Shown piece after piece: positions 7,833 to 16,972 of a stretch of DNA of 39,589 nucleotides; the first letter of the stretch is position 1, and every line of letters begins with the position of its first letter. The notes below the pieces were generated by a model, which saw only the letters and a program-made list of their open reading frames with translations, searched no databases and was not told the DNA's origin. The translations under genes and the position numbers were made by a program. The stretch is from the NCBI GenBank assembly GCA_905235555.1, contig CAJOMD010000006.1:1-39589 (forward strand), written 5' to 3'. Source of the stretch: an uncultured Eubacterium sp. Lineage in GTDB: Bacteria; Bacillota; Clostridia; Lachnospirales; Lachnospiraceae.

Positions 7833-9752
7833 TTATACTCCAGTTTGAAGTTTGTAATAAGTTCCTTTCGCAGTCATTAATTCATCATGACTTCCGCGTT
7901 CTATAATTCTTCCACGCTCCATTACCATTATGCAATCACTGTTTTTGATGGTAGATAGTCTATGCGCAATAACAAATGTTGTTCTGCCTCTCATCAATGC
8001 ATCCATACCTTCCTGAACTACGCGCTCTGTTCTTGTATCAATGCTAGATGTAGCCTCATCTAAAATGAGTGCTGGCGGATCTGCTATAGCAGCTCTTGCT
8101 ATTGCAAGCAACTGTCTTTGTCCTTGACTAAGTGAAGCACCTGCAGATTTAAGCATAGTGTCATAACCATCAGAGAGTTGTCTAATAAAGCCATCTGCGT
8201 TTGCTAACTTAGCTGCCGCTATCACTTCTTCGTCAGTAGCATCTAGGTTACCATATCTAATATTTTCCATTACTGTTCCAGTAAATAGATGGGTGTCTTG
8301 AAGAACCATTCCAAGCGACCGGCGCAAATCTTTTTTCTTAATTTTATTTATGTTTATTTCGTCAAATCTAATCTTTCCGTCTTGAATGTCATAAAATCTA
8401 TTTATCAAGTTTGTGATTGTAGTTTTGCCTGCACCAGTTGAACCAACAAATGCTATCTTCTCGCCGGCATTTGCATACATCTTTATATCGTGAAGAACAA
8501 TCTTATCTTCCACATAACCAAAGTCCACTCCATCTAAAACTAGCTCTCCTTTAAGTTCACGATATGTGGTAGTATCAGTTTCTTTATGATAATGTTTCCA
8601 AGCCCAAAGACCTGTATGCTCTTCACATTCTGTTATCTCGCCATTAGTGTCCTTCTTAGCATTAACTAGTTCTACATATCCATCATCCACTTCTTTTTCT
8701 TCATCAAGAAGTTTGAATATTCTCTGACCACCTGCTAGCGCCATCATTACAGCATTTATCTGCATTGTGATTTGGTTAATAGGTCGTGAGAATTGTTTGT
8801 TATAAGTTAAAAAACTAACCAAAGAACCAATAGACATACCCAGACCTAATGGATTATTAATAGCAAGCAAGCCACCTACTAATGCACAAATAACATAACT
8901 CATATTTCCAAGCTGTCCATTGATAGGTCCTGTTATATTTGCATACTTATTTGCGTTATATGCTGAGTCTAGTAATTCATCATTTAGTTTATTGAAATCT
9001 TCTATCGCTTTTTCTTCATGGTTAAATACCTTTACAACCTTCTGACCAGATACCATTTCTTCTATATATCCATTAACAATTCCTAAATCATTTTGTTGCT
9101 CAGCAAAGTACTTGCCAGATCTCGTTGTAATATATTTTGTCACTAATAATGTTATGCCAACCATCACCAATGCCACTATAGACAAAGGAACATTAAGTAT
9201 TAGCATAAATGCAAAAGTTGAAATGATAGATATCAAGCTCTCAAATATCTGGGGTAAACCTTGACTGATAAGTTGTCTTAATGCATCTACGTCATTGGTA
9301 TACATTGACATTATGTCTCCGTTTGTATGTGTATCAAAATACTTGATAGGTAAATCTTGCATATGGTTAAACATAGCATCACGTAACCTCTTCATGGTTC
9401 CCTGAGTGATATAAACCATTATTAGTGCTTGAGATAACGCTGCACATATACCAAGCAAGTAAAAAATTGATACTCTAAGAATGGCCTGCAAAAGTGGTTC
9501 ATAATCAGTACTGTGGTTTCTGAGCATAGGTATAATATATTTATCAATCAAGTCTTTTGTAAAGTATGTTCCTTGTAAGTTTGCAAAAATACTAATAAGC
9601 ACACAACAAACAACAGCAATCATTCTGAACTTATAGTTTTCTGCAACAAAAGCTAAAATTCTTTTAAGTATTCTAAATGGATGTTCTATCTTTACTCTTG
9701 GTCCTTGCCCTCTGCCTCTAAAGCCTTTTATCTCTTTTGGTTTTTCAGCCAT
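7833..9752 (-). CDS. ABC exporter half-transporter with consensus ATPase Walker B (heterodimer subunit)
   Basis: This 639-residue half-transporter has a six-helix membrane domain (about residues 30-350) and a nucleotide-binding domain with Walker A GSTGAGKTT, Walker B and catalytic Glu in LILDEATSSID, and signature LSQGQRQ. An insert of roughly 40 residues (around VDDGYVELVNAKKDTNGEITE) lies between the two domains. Together with the neighbouring half it fits the heterodimeric TM287/288 and LmrCD type of multidrug exporter. Here the deviant LSQGQ signature and the partner's deviant Walker B together form the degenerate site. The start overlaps the upstream stop as TAATG with GGAGG upstream. 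The substrate is unknown. Confidence 0.92.
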   Translation of the reverse strand: MAEKPKEIKGFRGRGQGPRVKIEHPFRILKRILAFVAENYKFRMIAVVCCVLISIFANLQGTYFTKDLIDKYIIPMLRNHSTDYEPLLQAILRVSIFYLLGICAALSQALIMVYITQGTMKRLRDAMFNHMQDLPIKYFDTHTNGDIMSMYTNDVDALRQLISQGLPQIFESLISIISTFAFMLILNVPLSIVALVMVGITLLVTKYITTRSGKYFAEQQNDLGIVNGYIEEMVSGQKVVKVFNHEEKAIEDFNKLNDELLDSAYNANKYANITGPINGQLGNMSYVICALVGGLLAINNPLGLGMSIGSLVSFLTYNKQFSRPINQITMQINAVMMALAGGQRIFKLLDEEKEVDDGYVELVNAKKDTNGEITECEEHTGLWAWKHYHKETDTTTYRELKGELVLDGVDFGYVEDKIVLHDIKMYANAGEKIAFVGSTGAGKTTITNLINRFYDIQDGKIRFDEININKIKKKDLRRSLGMVLQDTHLFTGTVMENIRYGNLDATDEEVIAAAKLANADGFIRQLSDGYDTMLKSAGASLSQGQRQLLAIARAAIADPPALILDEATSSIDTRTERVVQEGMDALMRGRTTFVIAHRLSTIKNSDCIMVMERGRIIERGSHDELMTAKGTYYKLQTGV

Positions 9753-11509
9753 TATTCATCGCCTCCTTCCTGGTCGAAGTCAGCATTATCGTTAGTCTGC
9801 TGTTCGTAAACCTCACGATAAATAACATTACTCTCAAGTAATTCTTCGTGAGTACCCACTCCATTTATTTTTCCATCGTCTAAAACAATAATTCTATCTG
9901 CATCTTTAATAGATGAAATTCTCTGCGCAATAATAAGTTTTGTAGTTTCAGGAATTTTTTCCTTGAACGCTTTTCTAATATTACTGTCAGTCAAAGTATC
10001 GACAGCACTAGTACTATCATCTAGTATTAAAATTTTCGGCTTTTTAATTAAGGCTCTTGCAATACAAAGTCTTTGACGCTGACCTCCTGAAACGTTGGCG
10101 CCACCTTGCTCAATCATTGTGTCATATCCTTTTTCACGCTCCATTACAAACTCATGAGCGCAAGCAAGTTTAGCTGCCTCTATACATTCTTCATCGCTAG
10201 CGTTCTCATCGCCCCACTTAAGGTTTTCCATAATAGTTCCACTGAAAAGGACATTCTTTTGAAGAACCACGCTCACCTTCTCACGAAGAGTCTCAAGGTC
10301 ATATTCTTTTACATTTCTATCGCCCACTAGCACTTCGCCAGACTCCACGTCGTAAAGTCTAGGAATCAAATTAACAAACGAAGACTTGGCACTACCTGTA
10401 CCACCCATAATTCCAATAGTCTCACCAGAATCAATATGAATATTTATATTGTCTAAAACTGGTTTTTCACTATTCGCGTTATATCTAAACACCACATTTT
10501 TAAAATCAATAGATCCATTTGGAATTACATATAATGGATTTTCACCATTTGTGATATCAGGCTCTTCATTTAAAACTTCTGCTATTCTATGTCCACTGGC
10601 TGCACTAATTGTTATCATTACTAATACAAAAGATAACATCATCAAACTCATTAGAATATTCATACAGTATGCCAAAAGAGACGTTAAATTTCCTGTAGTA
10701 AAACTGGTATTTCCACTCTGAATAATTAGATGTGCTCCAAGCCAACTGATTGCAATAATACATGCATACATAGTAGCCTGCATAGCTGGAAAGTTGAATG
10801 AAATGATAGTCTCAGCTTTTACAAACATCTTGTAAATGTTATAACTAGCCTTTCCAAACTTACCCTTCTCATAATCTTCACGCACATATGCTTTAACCAC
10901 ACGCATAGCTGAAACGTTCTCTTGAACGCTTTCATTTAATTCATCATATCGCTTAAATACTTGCTTAAAATATTTGTGCGCTCGAACACTTATAATTGCA
11001 ATAATAAATCCAAGAACTACTACGGCTATTACATAGATAGTTGCCATCCTAGGCGAAACCGTAAACGCCAAAGCAATAGCAACAATCATACTCGCTGGCG
11101 CTCTTACACACATTCTAAGTATCATTTGATATGCATTTTGAACATTAGTGACATCAGTAGTCATTCTTGTGACCAAACCTGATGTTGAAAACTTATCGAT
11201 ATTTGAAAATGAGAAAGTCTGAATTTTCTCATACATTGCCTTTCTTAAATTCCTGGCCAAACCGGATGAAGCTTTCGCGCCAAAGATAGCGCCCATTCCA
11301 CCAGTAATCAAACCAGCAATGGCTAAAAGGACCATTATGATAGATGTCGACCCTATCTTTCCCATATCTTTATCGTGAATGGAATCGATAATTACAGCCA
11401 TCAATAATGGAATAAAGTTTTCCACCACCACTTCTGATAACATTCCTAAAGATGTTAGCACTGAAGCAAATTTGTACTGTTTTATTTGTTTAGCAATAGT
11501 CTTTATCAT
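9752..11509 (-). CDS. ABC exporter half-transporter with degenerate ATPase site (heterodimer subunit)
   Basis: The second half-transporter, about 585 residues from ATG 11509 (MIKTIAKQIKQ). A longer reading from 11539 lies inside coaE and lacks a ribosome-binding site, while GGAG precedes 11509 by about 10 bases. The membrane domain comes first, followed by Walker A GGTGSAKSS, signature VSGGQRQRL and Walker B LILDDSTSAVD, where Asp replaces the catalytic Glu. That is the hallmark of the degenerate-site subunit in TM287/LmrC-type heterodimers. It is coupled to coaE upstream and to its partner downstream. Confidence 0.92.
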   Translation of the reverse strand: MIKTIAKQIKQYKFASVLTSLGMLSEVVVENFIPLLMAVIIDSIHDKDMGKIGSTSIIMVLLAIAGLITGGMGAIFGAKASSGLARNLRKAMYEKIQTFSFSNIDKFSTSGLVTRMTTDVTNVQNAYQMILRMCVRAPASMIVAIALAFTVSPRMATIYVIAVVVLGFIIAIISVRAHKYFKQVFKRYDELNESVQENVSAMRVVKAYVREDYEKGKFGKASYNIYKMFVKAETIISFNFPAMQATMYACIIAISWLGAHLIIQSGNTSFTTGNLTSLLAYCMNILMSLMMLSFVLVMITISAASGHRIAEVLNEEPDITNGENPLYVIPNGSIDFKNVVFRYNANSEKPVLDNINIHIDSGETIGIMGGTGSAKSSFVNLIPRLYDVESGEVLVGDRNVKEYDLETLREKVSVVLQKNVLFSGTIMENLKWGDENASDEECIEAAKLACAHEFVMEREKGYDTMIEQGGANVSGGQRQRLCIARALIKKPKILILDDSTSAVDTLTDSNIRKAFKEKIPETTKLIIAQRISSIKDADRIIVLDDGKINGVGTHEELLESNVIYREVYEQQTNDNADFDQEGGDE

Positions 11510-11513
11510 ATAA

Positions 11514-12092
11514 TTAACACTCCATTGTGGACAAAGCAAAGTCCACTTGTTCTATAGTTTTATCAAAATTTCCTGTATTGTCAATAAATTCATCAGCAGC
11601 TGAATTGTAATCTTCATCATTTGGTTGATTAGCAATAATAGCAACTGCTTTTTCTTTTGAATAACCTCTAGTCTTTACTAGACGGTTAATTCTTTCATTT
11701 TTGTCGCAGTATATAAACCAAAGTTCATCAGTAAGGTCAGCTACTTCATCGCCCAAAAATAGAGCAGATTCCACTACCACATATTTGGACTTGGCTTTTG
11801 TAATTAAATTTATAATCTCATTAATTGTAGGCGGATGTGTAAGAGCATTTAACGCATCTAGTTTATTAGGATCATTAAACACAATGTCAGCCATTTTATC
11901 TGTATCAAGTGTATCTCCGTCAAAAGCATCTGGAAATATTTTCTTTGCCTGACGTTTAACATTCTCATCATTTAACAGAATCTCGTGAGCCACTTTGTCT
12001 GCTTCTATGATGGTAGCGTTGTGTTTAGTCTCCATATATTTTAAAACTTCTGATTTCCCTGAGCCTATTCCACCCATTACTCCTATAACCAT
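11514..12092 (-). CDS. coaE: Dephospho-CoA kinase
   Basis: This 192-residue kinase catalyses the last step of coenzyme A synthesis, phosphorylating dephospho-CoA with ATP. The P-loop GGIGSGKS is at residues 7-14. EADKVAHEIL, THPPTINEI and VVVESALFLG are family motifs, and KTRGYSKEKA lies in the lid region. The ribosome-binding site AGGAGG overlaps the stop codon of polA (TAGGAGG), so translation is probably coupled. The polA-coaE arrangement is common in Firmicutes. Confidence 0.95.
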   Translation of the reverse strand: MVIGVMGGIGSGKSEVLKYMETKHNATIIEADKVAHEILLNDENVKRQAKKIFPDAFDGDTLDTDKMADIVFNDPNKLDALNALTHPPTINEIINLITKAKSKYVVVESALFLGDEVADLTDELWFIYCDKNERINRLVKTRGYSKEKAVAIIANQPNDEDYNSAADEFIDNTGNFDKTIEQVDFALSTMEC

Positions 12093-12101
12093 TTAATCCT
12101 C

Positions 12102-14789
12102 CTAGTGTGCATCGTTCCAGTTGGTGCCTGTGTTCACATCCACATCCAATGGAACCTTAAGTGATGCAGCCTCTTCCATATTTTTCTTAAGTAGTTCTTT
12201 CACAGTATCCACTTCATCTTCATATGCTTCTATCAAAAGTTCATCGTGAATCTGCAAAACAATTTTTGATTTTAAGTTTTGTTCTTCAAGTGCTTTGGCC
12301 ACTTTATTCATTGCAATTTTCATAATGTCTGCAGCTGTTCCTTGAATTGGCGAATTCATAGCCGCTCTCTCGCCAAATTGCTTTTGAATAAAATTTCCAG
12401 CTTTCAGTTCTGGTATTGGACGTCGTCTATTATATAGAGTTAATGCATAACCATTTTCTTTGGCAAACTCTACAGAATTATCCAAATATTTTTTAACACC
12501 TGGATAGTTTTCAAAATAATCTTCAATATATTTTTGTGCTTCCTTCTTGCTGATTGATAAATCTTGACTTAGTCCAAATGAACTAATTCCATAAACTATT
12601 CCAAAGTTCACAGCCTTTGCATTTCTTCTTTGTAGCGGAGTCACTTCATCAATTGGAACATTAAACACCAAAGACGCTGTAGATGCGTGAATGTCTTTTG
12701 AATTCTTATATGCATCAATCAAGTTTTTATCATCAGACATACTAGCTAGAATTCTAAGTTCAATCTGTGAATAGTCAGCATCCACAAACACACAACCTTC
12801 TTTTGGTACAAAGACCTTTCGAATCTCTCTTCCCATATCCATTCGGACTGGAATATTTTGAAGGTTAGGATCTGTAGAACTTATGCGTCCTGTAGCTGTT
12901 ACAGTCTGATTAAATGTACCGTGAATTCTCCCATCTTCACTTATATAGTTTTGCAAACCTTCAGCATATGTGCTGTTAAGTTTTGTTAACTGTCTGTAAT
13001 CTAATATCTTTCTTACAAATGGATAATCAGGCTCTAATTTTTCAAGAACTTGAGCTGATGTAGAATAACCAGTCTTAGTTTTCTTACCACCAGGAAGTTT
13101 CATTTCACCGAACAAAATCTCTCCTAACTGTTTTGGAGAATTAATATTAAATTCATGTCCAGCCTCATCATATATTTCTTTTTCCATCTCAGAAATCTTG
13201 GCCTGTAAAGTCTTACTGTATTCCTTAAGCGCATTTCCATCCACATGAATACCAACTTGTTCCATATCATATAGCGCATACGACAAAGGAACTTCAATAT
13301 TTTTGTAGACATCATACATCTCTGTCTCTTTCAAGGCTTCTTCTAACTTTTCTTTCGCGTTATACAAAACATAGGCATTCATACAAACGAAACGCTTAAC
13401 GTTATCTTTAATCTCACGACTTGGAGTTTCATTCTTCTTTGTCTTAGGAAATACCTCCTCCTCTGCTGGAAGCAACAAACCTAAGTAATCCTTTGCTATA
13501 TCATCATACTCGTATGAGTTAGCTAGGGGATTTAAGAGATATGCTGCAAGAGATGCATCAAACACTTCATCATCTATTGATGCTTCAAAATAATTATTAT
13601 ATTTCTTAACATCGTTGATAACTAGTTTCTTAGTTTGAACTAGTTCCTTGATTTTTGTTTTTATATCACTATCTGGTGAATCTTTTACTTCACCTGTAAA
13701 TCTAGAGTAAATATCATCTAGGCTTTCATCATCTGACTTTGACGAAGATATTTTAATGTAATAAGCTTCGTCGCCAAAACATAGACCAAGTCCTTCTAGC
13801 TTTTCTGTCTCATAAATAAATAGACCAATCTTATCAGACTTCTTTGCCTCATCAAACAATTTATTTATCTCTTTACTATCGCTAACCACTTGGAAGTTTT
13901 CTTCAAAATCATTAGCACTATCTACATTTTCAAAACGAGATATCATACTCTTCATTTCAAGCTCTTTCACCATATCAAGGGCTTCTTTTGTATATATATC
14001 TCCAAACTCACAGTCTAGAGGATTAATCTCAACTGGACTGTCTGTATTTATAGTGGCAAGTTCTTTACTTAAAACCGCTAAATCATAATTTTCAATAAAA
14101 GCATTTTTATTTCTAGTATTTGCAATTTCTTCAGCGTGTTCTTTTGCATTTTCTATTGATCCATACTCAGAAATAATATTGGTAGCTCCTTTCTCTCCAA
14201 TACCAGGCACTCCAGGAATATTATCTGATGAATCACCCATCAAAGCTTTTACATCGATAAACTCTGTAGGTGTTACATGGTATTTTTCTTTTACTTCATC
14301 GGCATTATAATATTCCACTGTGGTCTGACCTTTTGAAGTCTTAGGAATACAAATCTGAATTTTATCAGTAGCAAGTTGAAGCAAGTCTCTATCACCTGAA
14401 ATGATAGCTACATCCATTCCCTCTTTCTCACCCATAACTGACATTGTTCCTAACACATCATCAGCTTCATATCCTTCTAGTTCAACAGTTGTAATGTTCA
14501 TCTTACCTAGAAGTTCTTTAATTAAAGGAACTTGTTCCTTAAGTTCTGGAAGCATAGGTTTTCTAGTTCCTTTGTAGTCATCAAACATTTTGTGTCTAAA
14601 TGTAGGCGCGTGCACATCAAAAGCTACTGCAAAATAATCAGGATTTTGAAGCTCGATAATTTTGAACATAATATTCAAAAAACCATAAACAGCGTTAGTG
14701 TGAACCCCTTTAGAGTTGGTAAAAACAGGTACTCCATAAAAAGCCCTGTTCAAAATACTATGTCCATCAATCAATACTAATTTTTTCAT
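12102..14789 (-). CDS. polA: DNA polymerase I
   Basis: This 895-residue enzyme is for repair and Okazaki-fragment processing. The N-terminal 5' nuclease (about residues 1-260) shows DGHSILNRAFYG, EGYEADDVLG, ISGDRDLLQL and GDSSDNIPGVPGIG. The middle region (about 300-470) is a degenerate 3'-5' exonuclease fold lacking the DxE metal ligands, as in B. subtilis PolA. The polymerase domain shows motif A VDADYSQIELR, motif B RRNAKAVNFGIVYG and motif C QIHDELL near residue 846. Its ATG directly abuts the TAA stop of the upstream copper ATPase gene. AAAAGG lies about 9 bases upstream. Confidence 0.97.
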   Translation of the reverse strand: MKKLVLIDGHSILNRAFYGVPVFTNSKGVHTNAVYGFLNIMFKIIELQNPDYFAVAFDVHAPTFRHKMFDDYKGTRKPMLPELKEQVPLIKELLGKMNITTVELEGYEADDVLGTMSVMGEKEGMDVAIISGDRDLLQLATDKIQICIPKTSKGQTTVEYYNADEVKEKYHVTPTEFIDVKALMGDSSDNIPGVPGIGEKGATNIISEYGSIENAKEHAEEIANTRNKNAFIENYDLAVLSKELATINTDSPVEINPLDCEFGDIYTKEALDMVKELEMKSMISRFENVDSANDFEENFQVVSDSKEINKLFDEAKKSDKIGLFIYETEKLEGLGLCFGDEAYYIKISSSKSDDESLDDIYSRFTGEVKDSPDSDIKTKIKELVQTKKLVINDVKKYNNYFEASIDDEVFDASLAAYLLNPLANSYEYDDIAKDYLGLLLPAEEEVFPKTKKNETPSREIKDNVKRFVCMNAYVLYNAKEKLEEALKETEMYDVYKNIEVPLSYALYDMEQVGIHVDGNALKEYSKTLQAKISEMEKEIYDEAGHEFNINSPKQLGEILFGEMKLPGGKKTKTGYSTSAQVLEKLEPDYPFVRKILDYRQLTKLNSTYAEGLQNYISEDGRIHGTFNQTVTATGRISSTDPNLQNIPVRMDMGREIRKVFVPKEGCVFVDADYSQIELRILASMSDDKNLIDAYKNSKDIHASTASLVFNVPIDEVTPLQRRNAKAVNFGIVYGISSFGLSQDLSISKKEAQKYIEDYFENYPGVKKYLDNSVEFAKENGYALTLYNRRRPIPELKAGNFIQKQFGERAAMNSPIQGTAADIMKIAMNKVAKALEEQNLKSKIVLQIHDELLIEAYEDEVDTVKELLKKNMEEAASLKVPLDVDVNTGTNWNDAH

Positions 14790-16658
14790 TTACTTATACC
14801 TTTTCTTTAAAAGATTTAATCTTAATGCATTTAGAATCACAAACACACTCGATACACTCATACAAAGCGCTCCTATCATTGGAGTAAGCTTCCACCCAAG
14901 CGTTTGATAAAAAACTCCAGCTGCCACTGGAATACAAATAATATTGTAGATAAAAGCCCAGAATAAATTCTGTTTTATATTTCTAATAACTGATTTACTA
15001 ATCTTAATTGCTTTTGAAACTGTCATAAGTGAATCGTTAACTATTACTACATCTGCTGACTCTATAGCTACATCTGTACCAGATCCTATAGCCACGCCCA
15101 CATCTGCTCTTGTAAGAGCAGGCGCATCATTAATACCATCACCTACCATCACTGTTACACCACTATCTAATCTCTTTGCTACTTCAGATTCTTTCTGATC
15201 TGCTTTCATCTCAGAAACATATGAATCTACTCCTGCTTCCTCTGCAAAGAATTTGGCTGTTTTTTCTTTGTCGCCAGATAGCATTGTTACATCCAAATTC
15301 ATATCTTTAAATTCTCTAATAGCCTGCGCACTGTCTTCTCTTATCTCATCAGACATAGCATCACCTTTAGTGATAGTTCCTGTCTTATCAAGCATTATGT
15401 TTTTAGCCTTACCTGACATTTCAAGCGCTGTAGCATTTTTAAATAATGCTCCCACACTAGCAGCCACTCCATTACCAACCATAATAGCAACTGGTGTGGC
15501 AAGTCCCAATGCACAAGGACAAGAAATAACAATAACTGACAATGCAAAGTTAAGTGCTTGTTCAAAATCTTTTCCAATAATCATCCAGACGATAAAAGTA
15601 ATAACTGATACCGCCAAAATAACTGGAACAAAAACTGAAGCCACTTTATCAGCAATTCTAGCAATAGGTGCTTTAGATGTAGATGCACGACTTACCATAT
15701 CTATAATCTTAGCAAGTGTAGTGTCAGTTCCTACTTCTGTGGCTCTACATTTTATTAATCTTTCATGGTTCTTTGTGCCTGCATACACTTTCGAATCAAC
15801 CTGTTTATTCACTAAAGCGCTTTCACCTGTAAGCATAGATTCATCTACTTTACTAAGGCCATGAACAACTACTCCGTCCACCGGAATATTTTTGCCAGGC
15901 TCTACAATGAATATATCGTCAGCCTTTATCTCTGTGATAGATACTTCCTTTGTCTCGCCATCTACTTCTAAAATCGCTGTCTTTGGTGCGAGATGTATTA
16001 GCTCTTTTATAGTGTCTGTAGTTCTACCTTTGGCATAAGATTCTAAGAATTTACCGAGTGTTATAAACACTAAAATCATAGCGGCTGATTCAAAGTAAAT
16101 GCTGTGAATTAAATGCTCGCCATGACTTGGGTTATTAAAAATATTTATAGCCATTACAGTCGAATATATAAATGTAATTCCAGATCCAAGAGCAACTAAC
16201 AAATCCATTGTTCCATATAAATGGATAATGGACTTAAATCCATTTACGAAATACTTATAATTAACAATAATTATTGCGAAAGACAGAATCATTTCTATGG
16301 TTACTATCAGAATATAGTTGTCTGTAAAATTAAAAAACATATTTCCCATAGAAATAACCATAAGAGGAATTAATAGACACAATGAAATGATAAGTCTAAT
16401 TAGAATAGATTTAGATTCTTTAGACATCTGGTGTTTCTCTTCAGAAATGATGCTTTTTCCTTCTTCCATATAGTCAGCTTTATAGCCAGCATCTTTAACT
16501 GCTTTTATAACATCTGCATTTGAAAAAACGCCTTCCACCTCCATTGAATTAGTTAGAAGACTTACTTCCACAGATGTAACTCCGTTTACTTGTTTTACTG
16601 CATTTTCTACTCTAGTTTGACATGCTGCGCATCCCATTCCAGTCACGTTAAATTTCAT
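14790..16658 (-). CDS. copA: Copper-type P1B ATPase lacking the nucleotide-binding domain (probable internal deletion)
   Basis: The start is ATG 16658 (622 residues), preceded by GAGGG. One N-terminal heavy-metal domain (GMGCAAC, Cys10 and Cys13), the TGES actuator motif, the transmembrane CPC at 380-382, the phosphorylation site DKTGT (Asp424), and a hinge with GDGINDAP identify a Cu(I) exporter. In normal CopA about 110-130 residues between DKTGT and the DEIREDS segment form the N domain that binds ATP through SEHP and GxG motifs. Here DKTGTITKGDAMS is followed at once by DEIREDSAQAI, so that domain is gone with the frame kept. Membrane and P domains look normal. As read, it should not bind ATP in the usual way, so it is either non-functional, altered, or an assembly collapse. 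Confidence 0.85.
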   Translation of the reverse strand: MKFNVTGMGCAACQTRVENAVKQVNGVTSVEVSLLTNSMEVEGVFSNADVIKAVKDAGYKADYMEEGKSIISEEKHQMSKESKSILIRLIISLCLLIPLMVISMGNMFFNFTDNYILIVTIEMILSFAIIIVNYKYFVNGFKSIIHLYGTMDLLVALGSGITFIYSTVMAINIFNNPSHGEHLIHSIYFESAAMILVFITLGKFLESYAKGRTTDTIKELIHLAPKTAILEVDGETKEVSITEIKADDIFIVEPGKNIPVDGVVVHGLSKVDESMLTGESALVNKQVDSKVYAGTKNHERLIKCRATEVGTDTTLAKIIDMVSRASTSKAPIARIADKVASVFVPVILAVSVITFIVWMIIGKDFEQALNFALSVIVISCPCALGLATPVAIMVGNGVAASVGALFKNATALEMSGKAKNIMLDKTGTITKGDAMSDEIREDSAQAIREFKDMNLDVTMLSGDKEKTAKFFAEEAGVDSYVSEMKADQKESEVAKRLDSGVTVMVGDGINDAPALTRADVGVAIGSGTDVAIESADVVIVNDSLMTVSKAIKISKSVIRNIKQNLFWAFIYNIICIPVAAGVFYQTLGWKLTPMIGALCMSVSSVFVILNALRLNLLKKRYK

Positions 16659-16695
16659 CGTTTTCCCTCTTATACGCTTAAACATATTCCGTTAT

Positions 16696-16724
16696 ATTAT
16701 ACCCCAAATCTGCCTTATTTTCTA
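16696..16724 (-). promoter_or_regulatory. Putative promoter of the copA-polA train
   Basis: On the minus strand TAGAAA (16719-16724), a 17-base spacer and TATAAT (16696-16701) lie about 40 bases before the copA start. I see no clear CopY or CsoR operator. Confidence 0.6.
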
Positions 16725-16780
16725 TGTATAAAGGCAATAAAAAGCCGTATTTTTAAGAAAAAACGGTATACAAAACATAT

Positions 16781-16809
16781 TTGACAACATACTCGTAAAA
16801 TGATAAAAT
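16781..16809 (+). promoter_or_regulatory. Promoter of the tRNA-Leu gene
   Basis: TTGACA (16781-16786), a 17-base spacer and TAAAAT (16804-16809) with an extended TGA just upstream, ending 11 bases before the tRNA. It matches the sigma-A consensus very well. Confidence 0.85.
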
Positions 16810-16820
16810 TTATCTCGCTG

Positions 16821-16904
16821 GCAGGTGTGGCGGAATTGGCAGACGCACTGGATTCAAAATCCAGCGCCCTTCGGGGCATGAGGGTTCAAGTCCCTCCACC
16901 TGCA
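16821..16904 (+). tRNA. tRNA-Leu (anticodon CAA)
   Basis: A full cloverleaf can be drawn. The acceptor stem pairs GCAGGTG with CACCTGC, the D-arm contains GGCGGAATTGGCAGACGC, the anticodon stem CTGGA/TCCAG encloses loop TTCAAAA with anticodon CAA, a long variable arm (GCGCCCTTCGGGGC type) is as in leucine tRNAs, and the T-arm has GGTTCAAGTCC. The discriminator base is A, and CCA is not encoded. It has its own strong promoter and a terminator hairpin. Confidence 0.96.
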
Positions 16905-16907
16905 CAA

Positions 16908-16931
16908 AAAACTCCTAGTAATAGGAGTTTT
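16908..16931 (+). terminator. Terminator of tRNA-Leu
   Basis: A 10-bp stem (AAAACTCCTA with TAGGAGTTTT) around loop GTAA, ending in a short T-run, 3 bases after the tRNA. Confidence 0.85.
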
Positions 16932-16940
16932 TATTATGTA

Positions 16941-16968
16941 AAAATGACGGGTTTTGACCCGTCATTTT
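16941..16968 (-). terminator. Terminator of the zinc-ribbon protein gene (bidirectional)
   Basis: A perfect 12-bp stem (AAAATGACGGGT with ACCCGTCATTTT, loop TTTG). Its minus-strand copy is followed by further T residues, and it lies 5 bases after the stop at 16973. It could also back up the tRNA terminator. Confidence 0.85.
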
Positions 16969-16972
16969 AAAA

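Noticed and set aside
15253-15864. Rightward open frame of about 200 codons
   Set aside because: It lies antisense inside the copper ATPase gene, lacks a ribosome-binding site and resembles no known protein.
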